Shown piece by piece: positions 26,805 to 36,252 of a stretch of 64,000 nucleotides of DNA; within the stretch, counting starts at the first letter, position 1, and every line of letters begins with the position of its first letter. Below the pieces are notes generated by a model. That model did not search any database. It saw only the letters and a program-made list of their open reading frames with translations, and was not told the DNA's origin. This DNA comes from Catalimonadaceae bacterium JC749 (GTDB lineage Bacteria; Bacteroidota; Bacteroidia; Cytophagales; Cyclobacteriaceae), in NCBI GenBank assembly GCA_021730635.1, contig JAJNNC010000017.1, positions 1-64,000 on the forward strand. Reading direction: 5' to 3'. The position numbers and the translations under genes are program-made.

Positions 26805-29132
26805 TTATAAAGCAATAGGGGCAGCCAAGCAGTTATCCGGAATAGCAAAGGCTTCCGTCAGCGCTATGGCATCCTGTCTGATATCCTGACACAGCCGAGT
26901 GACTTCCCGTCGGATGGCTTTGGTTTTGGCGCCTTCCATATAGTTCTGTTCTAAATACCAACCTTTGTGTTGCTCTATACAACTTAAGGCAAACAAATCG
27001 CATAGCTTTTTAAGTACAGCCTGTAAAGCAGGCTCTTCTGTAGCAGCGACCTGCTCAACGAATTGCTCTAATACCACCCTTTCTATGTAAGCAAAGGCCA
27101 CCTGTACCAGATGATACTGGCACTCATTGAAAGCTTCAAAGGAATTCATACCCTGATCCAGGTAATGTTTCAACCTCCTGGCTGCTGAATTGAGGATGTT
27201 TTTTTCGCGAAAGCGGAAAGCATTCAGTTGAAATTCAGCATCCAGCAGATGTTCCGGATCAGTCTTACGGGTAATGATGGGATTTTGCTCCGTAATTTTA
27301 GTTTTAGCCTGCTGCGCTATGTATTTTACGATCGTGAAAAAATTGATATCCTGAAGTTCCTGTCTGAATTCGGTAAGCCTGGTTTTAGCCACCAGTTGCA
27401 TAAGCACTGTATTGTCTCCTTCGAAAGTAGTGAATACATCCGTATCTGCTTTTAAAATACCAATACGGTTTTCCAGTAAATAGCCTTTGCCTCCGCAGGC
27501 TTCGCGGCATATCTGCAGGGTATGGGTCGTATTCCAGGTAGCATAGGCCTTCAGTCCGGCGGCCAGGGCTTCTATCTCTCTGGCATCTTCTTCAGTACGT
27601 GTTCTGAACCTCTCAGTCAGGTAAGCCAGAGAAAAATGTAAGGCATAAGCCTTCGCCAGCAGTGGCATCAGTTTTCTTTGGTGGGTTTTATAGCTTAAGA
27701 TGGGTTGTTCCGGTGCGCCCGGAGGCCCAAATTGTTTCCTTCTTTCTCCATACCGGATAGCAATGGTAAGCCCGCTTTTCGCAGCACTGAGTCCGGCTCT
27801 GGGAATGGCAATGCGGCCACCTACCAGCGTGCCGAGCATGGTAAAAAAACGTTTGGAGTCGCTGGTAATAGGGCTACTGTAAAAGCCTTCAGCACTTACC
27901 TGTGCAAATCGATCCAGCAGGTTATCTCTGGGAATCTGTACCTGATCAAACCAGATTCGGCCATTGTCCACACCGTTCAGCCCTATTTTGTCGCCATTGT
28001 CTTCAATACGAATGCCTGGTAATGCTTGCCCTTTTTCATCCCTTAGAGGCACCAGAAAAGCACTTACACCATAGTTGACATCTTCCACTATCAGTTGAGC
28101 AAATACTGTAGCCATTCGCCCATGGCGGGCGGCATTGCCGATGTATTCTTTTCCGGCTTGCTGGTGAGGGGTATGAATCGTAAAGGTTTGATTTTCTTTA
28201 TGGTAAGTGGCTGTGGTTTCTATGTCTCTGACATTGGATCCATGGCCAGTTTCTGTCATGGCAAAACAGCCGGGGAGTTGTAATGTTCCGATAGGCCTCA
28301 AGTACTGATCATGGTGTTTTTTAGTGCCTAAAAACATAACACTCATGCCAAATAAGCCAAACTGCACGCCAAATTTGATCACCAGGCTGAGATCATGATA
28401 GCTGAGTGTTTCCATCACGGCAAAATATTTGGCAATATCATTTTCTCCCCCGTAAGCTTCCGGATAAGCAATAGCTCCCAGGCCTTGATCAGCCAGTATT
28501 TTACACCACGCCAGCACCTGATCTCTGTAAATGTCTTTATCATACACCCCCGACAAATAAGCGAAAGCGTCGGAAGAGATAATTTCCTTCACTTGCCGTA
28601 TTATTTCTCTGTCTTGCCCATCCAGTAATTGATGCATAGCAGCTATATCAAAAGAGGAGGAAATGGGAGCGGTAGGAACCTTCCCGGGCGACAACTCTGT
28701 TGTAAAGTCATCATAGAATTCTTGACTATTAATGCCCAGTTGGTTTTCTATAGTCTGTAGGTCTGTTTTTACCTGTGCTTCATCCAGGGAATAAGAAGCT
28801 TTGAAAGCATTGGCCAGTTGCCATCCAAACTCAGCAAGGGTATGGCTGTGAGCCGTCGCAGTTTTTTGTTTCATCCATGATCTCCAGGCTTTCAGCACCA
28901 TGGGAGAAGGTGGTTGTTGTTTATCAAGCCATGCTGCTACATGCTGTTTTTCTTCCGAAGTAAGCCAGGTAAAACGGAGTAACGTGCTTTTTACTTTATC
29001 CATTTCTGTGGACGTAATCACAGCTTCTGACCAGATGAAATATATAATTGGCAAGGTAGCGCGTAAACCCGGATGTAGAGTCAGTATATCGGATTGAGAT
29101 TGGTTGATGGGTTCTTTAATAGAAGAAGACAT
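26805..29132 (-). CDS. Acyl-CoA dehydrogenase/oxidase family protein
   Basis: A 775-residue flavoprotein, longer than ordinary acyl-CoA dehydrogenases (about 380-600) and closer to acyl-CoA oxidases. The middle domain has CFAMTETGHGSNVRDIETTATY, the loop carrying flavin-contact residues, preceded by AYPEAYGG. The C-terminal helical part has AIRYGERRKQFGP and EACGGKGYL, both family hallmarks. An extra N-terminal helical region of about 150 residues and a C-terminal acyl-CoA-oxidase-like extension are present. It should introduce a trans-2,3 double bond into acyl-CoA. The longest frame begins at a GTG at 29171; the ATG chosen starts MSSSIKEP and fits better. Confidence 0.88.
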   Translation of the reverse strand: MSSSIKEPINQSQSDILTLHPGLRATLPIIYFIWSEAVITSTEMDKVKSTLLRFTWLTSEEKQHVAAWLDKQQPPSPMVLKAWRSWMKQKTATAHSHTLAEFGWQLANAFKASYSLDEAQVKTDLQTIENQLGINSQEFYDDFTTELSPGKVPTAPISSSFDIAAMHQLLDGQDREIIRQVKEIISSDAFAYLSGVYDKDIYRDQVLAWCKILADQGLGAIAYPEAYGGENDIAKYFAVMETLSYHDLSLVIKFGVQFGLFGMSVMFLGTKKHHDQYLRPIGTLQLPGCFAMTETGHGSNVRDIETTATYHKENQTFTIHTPHQQAGKEYIGNAARHGRMATVFAQLIVEDVNYGVSAFLVPLRDEKGQALPGIRIEDNGDKIGLNGVDNGRIWFDQVQIPRDNLLDRFAQVSAEGFYSSPITSDSKRFFTMLGTLVGGRIAIPRAGLSAAKSGLTIAIRYGERRKQFGPPGAPEQPILSYKTHQRKLMPLLAKAYALHFSLAYLTERFRTRTEEDAREIEALAAGLKAYATWNTTHTLQICREACGGKGYLLENRIGILKADTDVFTTFEGDNTVLMQLVAKTRLTEFRQELQDINFFTIVKYIAQQAKTKITEQNPIITRKTDPEHLLDAEFQLNAFRFREKNILNSAARRLKHYLDQGMNSFEAFNECQYHLVQVAFAYIERVVLEQFVEQVAATEEPALQAVLKKLCDLFALSCIEQHKGWYLEQNYMEGAKTKAIRREVTRLCQDIRQDAIALTEAFAIPDNCLAAPIAL

Positions 29133-29276
29133 AGTCGGTAAATTTGTATGAGTGAACAGTATTGGCTGCACAACGGTTTATCAAACTACAAAACATTAAC
29201 CATTCCTAGCCAATAACGTTTTGTATTAGCAAAGTCTATTTATATGTAAGACTTAACAATAAAAAGATAATCAAAT

Positions 29277-29846
29277 ATGATGTCAATATTAGAAAATAAA
29301 AATAGTGCTGTCGCCACTTTTGGAGCGGGTTGTTTTTGGTGTGTGGAAGCCGTTTTTCAGGATTTGAAAGGGGTGATATCAGTAGTATCCGGCTACACCG
29401 GCGGACATGTGGAGAACCCCACCTACAAGCAGGTTTGTAGTGGTAATACCGGGCATGCTGAAGTAGCTCAGATTACCTATGATCCTACAGTGATTTCTTT
29501 TGAAGAATTACTGGAAGTCTTCTGGAAAACGCATGATCCTACCACATTGAATCGCCAGGGAAATGATGTAGGAACACAGTACCGCTCAGCGATCTTTTAT
29601 CATGATGAAGAGCAGAAAAAACTGGCGGAAACCTATAAGCAAAGACTGGATGCATCCGGTGCTTTTGACAAGCCCATGGTGACTGAAATTGTGCCTCTTG
29701 AGAAATTTTACGCGGCGGAAGACTACCATCAGAATTATTACAACCAGAATGAATACCAGCCTTACTGTGCTTTTGTCGTTCGCCCGAAGGTGGAGAAATT
29801 CAGAAAAGTATTTGGCGACAAATTAAAAGACGGAGTAAAATCATAA
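29277..29846 (+). CDS. msrA: Peptide methionine (S)-S-oxide reductase
   Basis: A 189-residue MsrA that reduces methionine-S-sulfoxide in proteins and free methionine. The catalytic Cys19 is in GAGCFWCVEAVF. The GYTGGHVENPTYKQVCSGNTGHAE stretch follows, then YDPTVISFEELLEVFWKTHDPT. The tail lacks the usual pair of resolving cysteines close to the C-terminus; Cys22, Cys53 and the Cys in QPYCAF remain as possible resolvers. The first two codons are both ATG. It is monocistronic and divergent from the acyl-CoA enzyme. Confidence 0.95.
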   Translation: MMSILENKNSAVATFGAGCFWCVEAVFQDLKGVISVVSGYTGGHVENPTYKQVCSGNTGHAEVAQITYDPTVISFEELLEVFWKTHDPTTLNRQGNDVGTQYRSAIFYHDEEQKKLAETYKQRLDASGAFDKPMVTEIVPLEKFYAAEDYHQNYYNQNEYQPYCAFVVRPKVEKFRKVFGDKLKDGVKS

Positions 29847-29900
29847 AGAAGTTTAGTTATAAAAGTTGCTCATCTTGCTTTTTGAGCGTCTGCCCTGCTA

Positions 29901-29934
29901 AAAAAGAAAAGCCCCGCACATCAAAGTGGGGCTT
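29901..29934 (-). terminator. Rho-independent terminator on the minus strand
   Basis: On the minus strand AAGCCCC (29934-29928) pairs with GGGGCTT (29915-29909) and is followed by TTTCTTTTTT. The T-run exists only in this direction, so the terminated transcript comes from the nth side. It defines the 3' end of the candidate RNA described next. Confidence 0.85.
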
Positions 29935-30143
29935 CGGTGTGTATTGATTCCAACAGAATCGTTCCTGTAAGTTAGGGGTAGTGGTAGGAGTGTTTTAATA
30001 TTCAGTAACCGCTCTTCCTGAGGGCAAGGCAATCGGCGGGGAATTTCTCCATTGGCGTTGAAAGAATTCACGCCGTTTGGCACCACAGCGAGTTGTGGAA
30101 AGCCTGTATGAAAGCTGCTATTACTATTAAGGCTGCTGCCTGT
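29901..30143 (-). ncRNA. Candidate structured non-coding RNA downstream of nth
   Basis: Between a perfect -7 element (TACCTTTG, minus strand, 30151-30144) and the strong terminator lies about 240 nt with many strong local hairpins and no recognisable protein. On the minus strand these are GGC-CCACA...TGTGG-GCC (about 30102-30077), GGCGTGAA...TTC-ACGCC (about 30076-30054) and GATTC...GAATC (about 29961-29947). A longer-range helix joins TAGTAA (about 30127-30122) to TTACTG (about 30009-30004). A 96-codon frame covers the segment but looks random. The family is not one I recognise; a 6S-like or regulatory RNA, or a long nth 3' UTR, are alternatives. Confidence 0.5.
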
Positions 30144-30151
30144 CAAAGGTA
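30144..30151 (-). promoter_or_regulatory. -7 element of the candidate RNA
   Basis: On the minus strand the sequence reads TACCTTTG, a perfect TAnnTTTG. A TTG lies 25 bp upstream of it, longer than the usual 19-21, so the -33 element is weak or supplied by an activator. Confidence 0.45.
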
Positions 30152-30241
30152 TTAATAGATTAGTATTCATTGATACCAAGGAAAGCAAAGCGCCTTAGGA
30201 AATTTTAGTAATAAGTAATAGTAGAGGAGAAGGTTTAACGA

Positions 30242-30889
30242 TTACAGCCCGTGATATTTTTCAAAATACCGGCAAAAGTGGGTAAGCTCACATTCCGGGC
30301 ATTTGGGTTTTCTGGCCAGACAGACATAACGGCCATGCAGGATCAACCAATGATGGGCTTTGCCGATATAGTGCTGAGGGATATGCTTTACCAGTTGCTT
30401 TTCTACTTCGAGTGGCGTTTTCGCATTTTGAGTGACCAATCCCAGGCGCTTAGACACCCGGAAAACATGCGTATCGACGGCCATGGCGGGTTGGTTAAAG
30501 ACGACTGAGGAGATGACATGAGCCGTTTTTCTGCCCACGCCCGGCAGTCTTTGAAGTTCAGGAACTGTGCTGGGCACTTCTAGATTAAACTCATCGACCA
30601 ACATGCGGGCCATCCCCAGCAAATGCTTGGTTTTATTGTTGGGATAAGAAATACTTTTGATATAGGGAAAAAGCTCTTCAAAGCTGGCTGCTGCCAAAGC
30701 TTCGGGAGAGGGAAAGTCACGGAAAAGAGCGGGTGAAATCATATTCACCCGCTTATCCGTACATTGAGCACTCAGAATAACAGCTACCAGCAATTCATAT
30801 GGATTACGGTAGTGTAATTCTGTTTGCGGCTCAGGTTTGCTCTCTGCAAAATGGGTAATAAAAGCTTGAAAACGTTCTTGTTTTCTCAT
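30242..30889 (-). CDS. nth: Endonuclease III
   Basis: A 215-residue base-excision-repair DNA glycosylase/AP lyase. The helix-hairpin-helix LPGVGRKTAHV carries catalytic Lys121, and Asp139 lies in AVDTHVFRV. The 4Fe-4S cluster ligands Cys190, Cys197, Cys200 and Cys206 have the standard C-x6-C-x2-C-x5-C spacing. It removes oxidised pyrimidines. It lies 7 bp downstream of the small sigma-partner gene and could share its transcript. Confidence 0.96.
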   Translation of the reverse strand: MRKQERFQAFITHFAESKPEPQTELHYRNPYELLVAVILSAQCTDKRVNMISPALFRDFPSPEALAAASFEELFPYIKSISYPNNKTKHLLGMARMLVDEFNLEVPSTVPELQRLPGVGRKTAHVISSVVFNQPAMAVDTHVFRVSKRLGLVTQNAKTPLEVEKQLVKHIPQHYIGKAHHWLILHGRYVCLARKPKCPECELTHFCRYFEKYHGL

Positions 30890-30896
30890 GGATGTG

Positions 30897-31142
30897 TTAC
30901 TGGCTAGTCACCTGTAACTCATATTCTTTTGAATACTCCAGCACTTTGTCAATAGTGCTTTGAGAAGGTTCAAGATAGATAGAATTGCATTCTATCATTT
31001 TTTTGGCAGAACGAAGCTGCTGATATAAATCCATAAGCTCTGTGTCAAATAACAAAGCTTCTTTCATTTTCTCAGCTTCTTGGCTGCTCATTTCATGGTA
31101 GACATAGCGTACCACATCATCTAGGGTAAATGTTTGGATCAT
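30897..31142 (-). CDS. Small ECF-sigma partner protein, possible anti-sigma factor
   Basis: An 81-residue soluble, acidic helical protein overlapping the sigma gene by 26 bp. The first third (TLDDVVRYVYHEMSSQEAEKM) resembles the N-terminal helices of anti-sigma domains. The zinc-binding HxxxCxxC signature and a membrane helix are missing, so it would be a cytoplasmic, minimal partner. Such a gene is a frequent companion of this type of ECF sigma factor in Bacteroidota. An anti-sigma role is inferred from position and overlap only. Confidence 0.75.
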   Translation of the reverse strand: MIQTFTLDDVVRYVYHEMSSQEAEKMKEALLFDTELMDLYQQLRSAKKMIECNSIYLEPSQSTIDKVLEYSKEYELQVTSQ

Positions 31143-31716
31143 AGGCGATATTATGTTTTAGCATTTTCTTCCTCAAATTAATGAGTGCATAACGCATACG
31201 GCCCAAAGCGGTATTGATGCTCACCCCTGTGGCATCAGCTATCTCTTTAAAACTCATGTCCATATAGTGGCGCATGGTCAATACCTGCCTTTGAGCTTCT
31301 GGCAACTCTTTGATTAATTGCCTTAATAACGCATGGGTATCTTTTTTTATTTGAATTGATTCTGCAGAATCTTCAGAAAAATCTAAGGTATTGAAAACAC
31401 TGGTCCCATCTTCCATCACTACTACCGGATAGCGCCTGTTCTTTCTGAAATAATCTATGGAAAGATTGTGGGCTATGCGCATGATCCAAGGTAAAAATTT
31501 ACCCTCTTCATTGTATCTGCCTGACTTGATGGTGTTGACCACCTTGATAAAGGTCTCCTGTAGTAGATCTTCTGCTACCCCATCGTCTTTGACAATCAGA
31601 TAAATGGCAGTGTAAATTTTGGCTTTATGTCTTTCGACGAGCTGTTCAAAAGCTGCTTCATGACCTTCTCTGTACAAACAGATGAGCTTGCTGTCACTTA
31701 CTGAATACTTCTTCAT
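31117..31716 (-). CDS. ECF RNA polymerase sigma factor
   Basis: A 199-residue sigma-70 family protein with region 2 (about residues 20-90, DGVAEDLLQETFIKVVNTI and WIMRIAHNLSIDYFRK) and region 4 (about 130-185, AQRQVLTMRHYMDMSFKEIA then GVSINTALGRMRYALINLRKKM). Region 4 holds the helix-turn-helix that reads the -35 box. The linker between them (HTALL/SEDSAES) is short. It should direct transcription of a stress or envelope set; no target is identified. The partner gene overlaps its 3' end, so their levels are coupled. Confidence 0.93.
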   Translation of the reverse strand: MKKYSVSDSKLICLYREGHEAAFEQLVERHKAKIYTAIYLIVKDDGVAEDLLQETFIKVVNTIKSGRYNEEGKFLPWIMRIAHNLSIDYFRKNRRYPVVVMEDGTSVFNTLDFSEDSAESIQIKKDTHALLRQLIKELPEAQRQVLTMRHYMDMSFKEIADATGVSINTALGRMRYALINLRKKMLKHNIAYDPNIYPR

Positions 31717-32303
31717 TAATCTAGCTGTTTAGTTAACGTAGAAGTCTACTCCATATTGTCCTTTCTTTTATGTTGAATACTAAATTACGACACTATAACC
31801 TTCAAATCTAAAAAAGAAGCAAATAACATGCAACTCTTAAGGGTGAAAAGAAAATTTGTTGTAACTAGTTCCTAATTAGCAAATATTTTTTTAATAATAA
31901 AAGCGATAAAAAGATAATTAAGCAATTTTTTAAGGAAAATTGATCAAAATTTTATGAAAAGTTTAACATTTAGTGTTTACGTGCAAACGCTGCTTTTACA
32001 GGCATGCACGTGATATTTCTCCTTAAATTAAAGTCAAAATGATATGATAAATGTAGGCACACAAAAATCTTTTTGGAAGAAAAAATATTATTTTCTTATG
32101 AAATTTTTGTCGCTCAGTATTTTCTCCTCAAAGAAAGCCGGCAATGAATAAAAAAAGTCGTCGGATCAGAACTTATGCGTATAAGAACGGATTGTAGAAG
32201 TAGCTTAATTTTATTGATGATAGAAGGTGCCTGAGGCTTTGCGTGATTTTTTAATAAACTGCCTCTATGCACGAACTAATCAATATACTACCTTTGCAAA
32301 CTT
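31717..32303. other. Divergent spacer between the sigma factor and uvrA
   Basis: A 587-bp A+T-rich spacer without a credible gene. It contains a perfect inverted repeat ACGTGCA/TGCACGT (31979-32011, 19-base loop), a compact palindrome CTTATGCGTATAAG (32172-32185) and the uvrA -7 element. I see no LexA-like SOS box, but the Bacteroidota consensus is not firmly known to me. Confidence 0.4.
32289..32296 (+). promoter_or_regulatory. -7 promoter element of uvrA
   Basis: TACCTTTG, a perfect TAnnTTTG, ends only 7 bp before the uvrA ATG. Transcription would start at or within a few bases of the start codon, which implies an almost leaderless mRNA. Confidence 0.55.
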
Positions 32304-35141
32304 ATGCAGACAGTTACTACACAGCTAAATACCATAGATCAGCTAGATCCAAAACAATATATTATTATCAAAGGCGCCCGGGTCAATAATCTAAAAAACC
32401 TGGATGTTGCTATTCCCAGAAATAAATTGGTCGTGATCACGGGCTTGTCGGGTTCAGGTAAATCTTCTCTGGCTTTTGATACTTTGTTTGCAGAAGGGCA
32501 GCGGATGTATGTAGAAAGTCTGAGTTCTTATGCCCGTCAGTTTCTGGGAAGAATGGAAAAGCCTGAGGTGGAATACATCAAAGGGGTGTCACCAGCCATT
32601 GCCATCGAACAAAAGGTAAATACCCGGAATCCTCGTTCTACCGTAGGGACTACCACTGAAATTTATGACTATCTGAAGTTACTTTTTGCCCGTATCGGTA
32701 AGACCTACTCTCCGGTCAGTGGAGAACTGGTTACCCGCGATACAGTCACCAGCGTTGTGAATTTTATTTTTGATCAGCCGGAAGATACCAAGTTGATGAT
32801 TTTGTGCCCGCTGAAAAGGTTAAAGGAAAGAAACTTGCTGGATGAGTTGAATATTCTCCTGCAAAAAGGCTTTACCCGTATTATGGTCAATGATGAGGTG
32901 CTCTTTATCGAGGAATTGCTGGAAGAGAAACACAAAGCACTGGAAAACGAAACATTCAAGATTTTAGTGGACCGGGCCGCTATACGGCACGATGATGAAG
33001 ACTTGCAATACCGGATAGCAGATTCCGTACAGACCGCTTTTTTTGAAGGAGAAGGGAGTTGTATGGTGGAAATCGTGACCCCGGAAGGGAGTCGGCGACA
33101 TGTCTTCTCCGATAAGTTTGAGAAAGACGGTATCATCTTCGAAGAACCCAGTGTCAATCTGTTTAGCTTTAATAACCCTTATGGAGCCTGCCGTACTTGT
33201 GAAGGTTTCGGCAAAATCCTGGGGATAGACCCTGATTTGGTAGTGCCTGACAAAAGTCTGTCGGTCTATGAAGGAGCCATAGCACCCTGGCGTAGCCATT
33301 CTATGAAAAAGTGGGTGGAGCCGTTGCTCAAACATGGGGTTAAATTTGACTTTCCTATTCACCGTCCGTTTGTAGACCTTACCCGTGAACAGCAGCAGTT
33401 GCTCTGGACCGGCAATCAGTATTTTGATGGACTGCATGATTTTTTTCATTATCTGGAGTCTAAAACGCATAAGATACAGTATAGGGTAATGCTTTCTCGC
33501 TATCGGGGACGCACAACCTGTCCGGACTGCCAGGGGACACGTTTGAGAAAGGATGCTTCTTATGTGAAAATTGGCGGTGTCTCTATCGCTGATCTGGTGT
33601 TGAAGCCAGTTGACGAAGTGATCCAGTTTTTTGAAACGCTCCCGCTGGACCCTTACGATTTTAAGGTAGCTGACAGGATTTTAAAAGAAATCAAAAGTCG
33701 CTTGCTCTATCTGAGCAAAGTGGGGTTGGGTTATCTGACCCTCAATCGCCTGACCAGTAGTCTTTCCGGCGGTGAATACCAGCGTATCAAGCTGGCCACT
33801 TCCTTGGGAAGCGCTTTGGTAGGCTCTATGTATATTCTGGATGAGCCCAGTATCGGACTGCACCCCAGGGACACTCAGCGATTGATTGAAGTACTGCTCA
33901 CCCTGAGAAACCTGGGCAATACGGTGATTGTGGTAGAGCATGAAGAAGAGGTTATGCGGTCGGCCGATCAGATCATTGATATAGGACCTGATGCGGGTTC
34001 TCATGGAGGACAACTGGTATTTCAGGGTAGTATTCAGGAACTGGAAAAGCAAAATGGGGCAGCCAATACGCATACATCGCGTTATTTGAGTGGCATAGAC
34101 GCTATCCAGATTCCGGAAAAAAGAAGAACATTCAAAGATAAGATCCTTATCAGAGGAGCCCGTGAGAATAATCTGAAACACATTGATGTGGAAATTCCTT
34201 TAGGCGTGCTTACCGTGATTACGGGGGTGAGTGGTTCCGGAAAATCTACCCTGATCAAAAGTATCTTGTATCCTGCCCTGGGGAAAATGTTTGGTACAGT
34301 CAACGAAACCACCGGAAAATTTGATCGACTGGAAGGAGACCTGAAGAAAATAGTCCAGGTCGAATTTGTAGATCAGAATCCTATCGGAAAATCTTCTCGT
34401 TCTAACCCGGTCACGTACGTAAAAGCATATGATCATATCCGGCAGCTTTTTTCCGAACAACCGCTGGCCAAACAAAGAGGTTACAAGCCCGCTTTTTTCT
34501 CATTTAATGTGGATGGGGGGCGTTGCGAAAATTGCCAGGGAGAAGGAGAAGTGAAAATAGAGATGCAGTTTATGGCGGATATTTATCTGACTTGCGAAGT
34601 TTGTGGGGGCAAAAGGTTTAAGAAAGAAATTCTGGAGGTAAAATACAAAGACTACGATATTGCGGATGTACTGGATATGACTGTAGATGATAGCGTCATG
34701 TTTTTTGAAGACCAGTCTTCTATTATCAACAAATTGCGTCCTCTTCAGGATGTAGGATTAGGGTATGTGCGTTTAGGGCAATCTTCCAACTCATTGAGCG
34801 GAGGGGAAGCCCAGCGTGTGAAATTAGCTTCCTTTCTGGGAAAAGGAAATAGTAGTCGCACCAACGAACCCATTTTATTCATCTTTGATGAACCTACCAC
34901 CGGGCTGCACTTCCATGACATTCGCAAGTTGATGGATGCGATCAACGCTTTGCTCGAACAAGGTAATAGTGTGGTTATCATTGAACATAATATGGATGTT
35001 ATCAAGCTGGCTGACTGGATCATTGACCTGGGCCCGGATGGTGGCGAGAAGGGTGGAAATGTGGTTTTTACAGGAACACCCGAGGATATGATGAAGCTGG
35101 AAGATAACTTTACAGCCCAGTTTCTTAAGAAAAAACTCTAA
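32304..35141 (+). CDS. uvrA: Excinuclease ABC subunit A
   Basis: A 945-residue UvrA, the damage-recognition ATPase of nucleotide excision repair, acting as a dimer that loads UvrB. Two ABC modules are present: the first Walker [10 protein letters not shown] at 47-55, the second GVSGSGKST at 641-649, with signature motifs [12 protein letters not shown] and [12 protein letters not shown]. Zinc-binding CxxC pairs are seen in [30 protein letters not shown] and [10 protein letters not shown]. Length and order of domains are normal. It has its own promoter and no partner gene. Confidence 0.97.
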   Translation: MQTVTTQLNTIDQLDPKQYIIIKGARVNNLKNLDVAIPRNKLVVITGLSGSGKSSLAFDTLFAEGQRMYVESLSSYARQFLGRMEKPEVEYIKGVSPAIAIEQKVNTRNPRSTVGTTTEIYDYLKLLFARIGKTYSPVSGELVTRDTVTSVVNFIFDQPEDTKLMILCPLKRLKERNLLDELNILLQKGFTRIMVNDEVLFIEELLEEKHKALENETFKILVDRAAIRHDDEDLQYRIADSVQTAFFEGEGSCMVEIVTPEGSRRHVFSDKFEKDGIIFEEPSVNLFSFNNPYGACRTCEGFGKILGIDPDLVVPDKSLSVYEGAIAPWRSHSMKKWVEPLLKHGVKFDFPIHRPFVDLTREQQQLLWTGNQYFDGLHDFFHYLESKTHKIQYRVMLSRYRGRTTCPDCQGTRLRKDASYVKIGGVSIADLVLKPVDEVIQFFETLPLDPYDFKVADRILKEIKSRLLYLSKVGLGYLTLNRLTSSLSGGEYQRIKLATSLGSALVGSMYILDEPSIGLHPRDTQRLIEVLLTLRNLGNTVIVVEHEEEVMRSADQIIDIGPDAGSHGGQLVFQGSIQELEKQNGAANTHTSRYLSGIDAIQIPEKRRTFKDKILIRGARENNLKHIDVEIPLGVLTVITGVSGSGKSTLIKSILYPALGKMFGTVNETTGKFDRLEGDLKKIVQVEFVDQNPIGKSSRSNPVTYVKAYDHIRQLFSEQPLAKQRGYKPAFFSFNVDGGRCENCQGEGEVKIEMQFMADIYLTCEVCGGKRFKKEILEVKYKDYDIADVLDMTVDDSVMFFEDQSSIINKLRPLQDVGLGYVRLGQSSNSLSGGEAQRVKLASFLGKGNSSRTNEPILFIFDEPTTGLHFHDIRKLMDAINALLEQGNSVVIIEHNMDVIKLADWIIDLGPDGGEKGGNVVFTGTPEDMMKLEDNFTAQFLKKKL

Positions 35142-35283
35142 ATTTATGCCTATATATATGGGTAATCGCTATCCATCCATTAACTTTTGCCCAAAAAAGT
35201 GAACACTCATCCAGATATGTGTTTACTTCATAGAGAAATATTAAAATCTGCTTTAACAAAAAGGATTGATGAAGGGTTGTTGC

Positions 35284-35311
35284 TTGGTATTCTTATTTCT
35301 CCATAACTTTA
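35284..35311 (+). promoter_or_regulatory. Promoter of accD
   Basis: TTG (35284-35286), 17-bp spacer and TAACTTTA (35304-35311, 7 of 8 to TAnnTTTG), about 36 bp before the accD start. Confidence 0.5.
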
Positions 35312-35347
35312 CCCATAATTCATAAGCATCACAGAATACAACGATAC

Positions 35348-36187
35348 ATGTCTTGGTTTAAGAGAAAAGAAAAAGGAATTCATACCCCTACCGAAGCTAA
35401 AAAAGAGGCACCCGACGGACTTTGGTTCAGAGCTCCTAATGGAAAAATTATCCACACCCGTGAACTTAAAAGCAATGCCTATGTGGTGCCAGAAGAGAGT
35501 TACCATGTGCGCATTGGCTCTAAAGAATACTTTGAGATCCTTTTTGATGACAATAAGTTTACAGAGCTGAACAGAGAGATGGAGTCGGCAGACCCGCTCA
35601 ATTTTGTGGACAGTAAGCCGTATCCTAAGCGCATAAAAGAGTCGCAGGAAAAGTCTCAGCTCAAGGATGCCATTCGTACGGCACATGGGAAAATGAATGG
35701 CCTTGATTTAATGGTAGCCTGTATGGATTTTGGCTTTATCGGAGGCTCTATGGGTTCGGTAGTGGGTGAGAAGATTGCAAAGGCTATCGATCATTGCCTC
35801 AAACACAAAACGCCATTGCTGATCATTTCCAAGTCAGGGGGTGCCAGAATGATGGAAGCTGGGTTTTCGCTGATGCAAATGGCCAAAACCTCTGCCAAAC
35901 TGGCGCTACTCTCAGAGGCTAAAATTCCATATATTTCCTTGCTGACAGACCCGACCACGGGTGGTGTCACGGCATCCTTTGCCATGTTGGGCGATTTTAA
36001 CATTGCCGAACCCGGAGCTTTGATTGGTTTTGCGGGTCCGAGGGTCATCCGGGAAACGATTGGTAAAGATCTGCCCAAAGGATTCCAGAGTGCCGAGTTT
36101 GTGCTTGAGCATGGGTTCCTCGATTTTATTGTAGATCGCCGCGAACTAAAATCTCAGTTGACAAACCTGCTGAAAATGCTGGCATAG
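35348..36187 (+). CDS. accD: Acetyl-CoA carboxylase carboxyltransferase beta subunit, zinc-ribbon cysteines lost
   Basis: A 279-residue AccD that transfers CO2 from biotin to acetyl-CoA for fatty acid synthesis. The carboxyltransferase core is intact ([18 protein letters not shown] near 160, [16 protein letters not shown] near 200, [12 protein letters not shown] near 228). The N-terminal zinc ribbon has kept its frame ([17 protein letters not shown], then [14 protein letters not shown]), but all four expected cysteines are replaced, at about residues 29, 32, 47 and 50. I recall degenerate forms in other Bacteroidota, so this may be a lineage trait. It is followed at 65 bp by the TerB-like gene. 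Confidence 0.94.
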   Translation: MSWFKRKEKGIHTPTEAKKEAPDGLWFRAPNGKIIHTRELKSNAYVVPEESYHVRIGSKEYFEILFDDNKFTELNREMESADPLNFVDSKPYPKRIKESQEKSQLKDAIRTAHGKMNGLDLMVACMDFGFIGGSMGSVVGEKIAKAIDHCLKHKTPLLIISKSGGARMMEAGFSLMQMAKTSAKLALLSEAKIPYISLLTDPTTGGVTASFAMLGDFNIAEPGALIGFAGPRVIRETIGKDLPKGFQSAEFVLEHGFLDFIVDRRELKSQLTNLLKMLA

Positions 36188-36252
36188 TTGCCCAAAGCGA
36201 TGGGTAGCCATTATTACTGTATTTTTTATCGTAGATTAAGCATAGACAAGCG

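Noticed and set aside
29898-30188. 96-codon frame over the candidate RNA
   Set aside because: Its 3' end lies in a terminator and its composition is not protein-like, so an RNA gene or 3' UTR explains it better.
32172-32185. CTTATGCGTATAAG palindrome as an SOS box for uvrA
   Set aside because: It is more than 100 bp upstream of the promoter and does not resemble any LexA site I can name with confidence.
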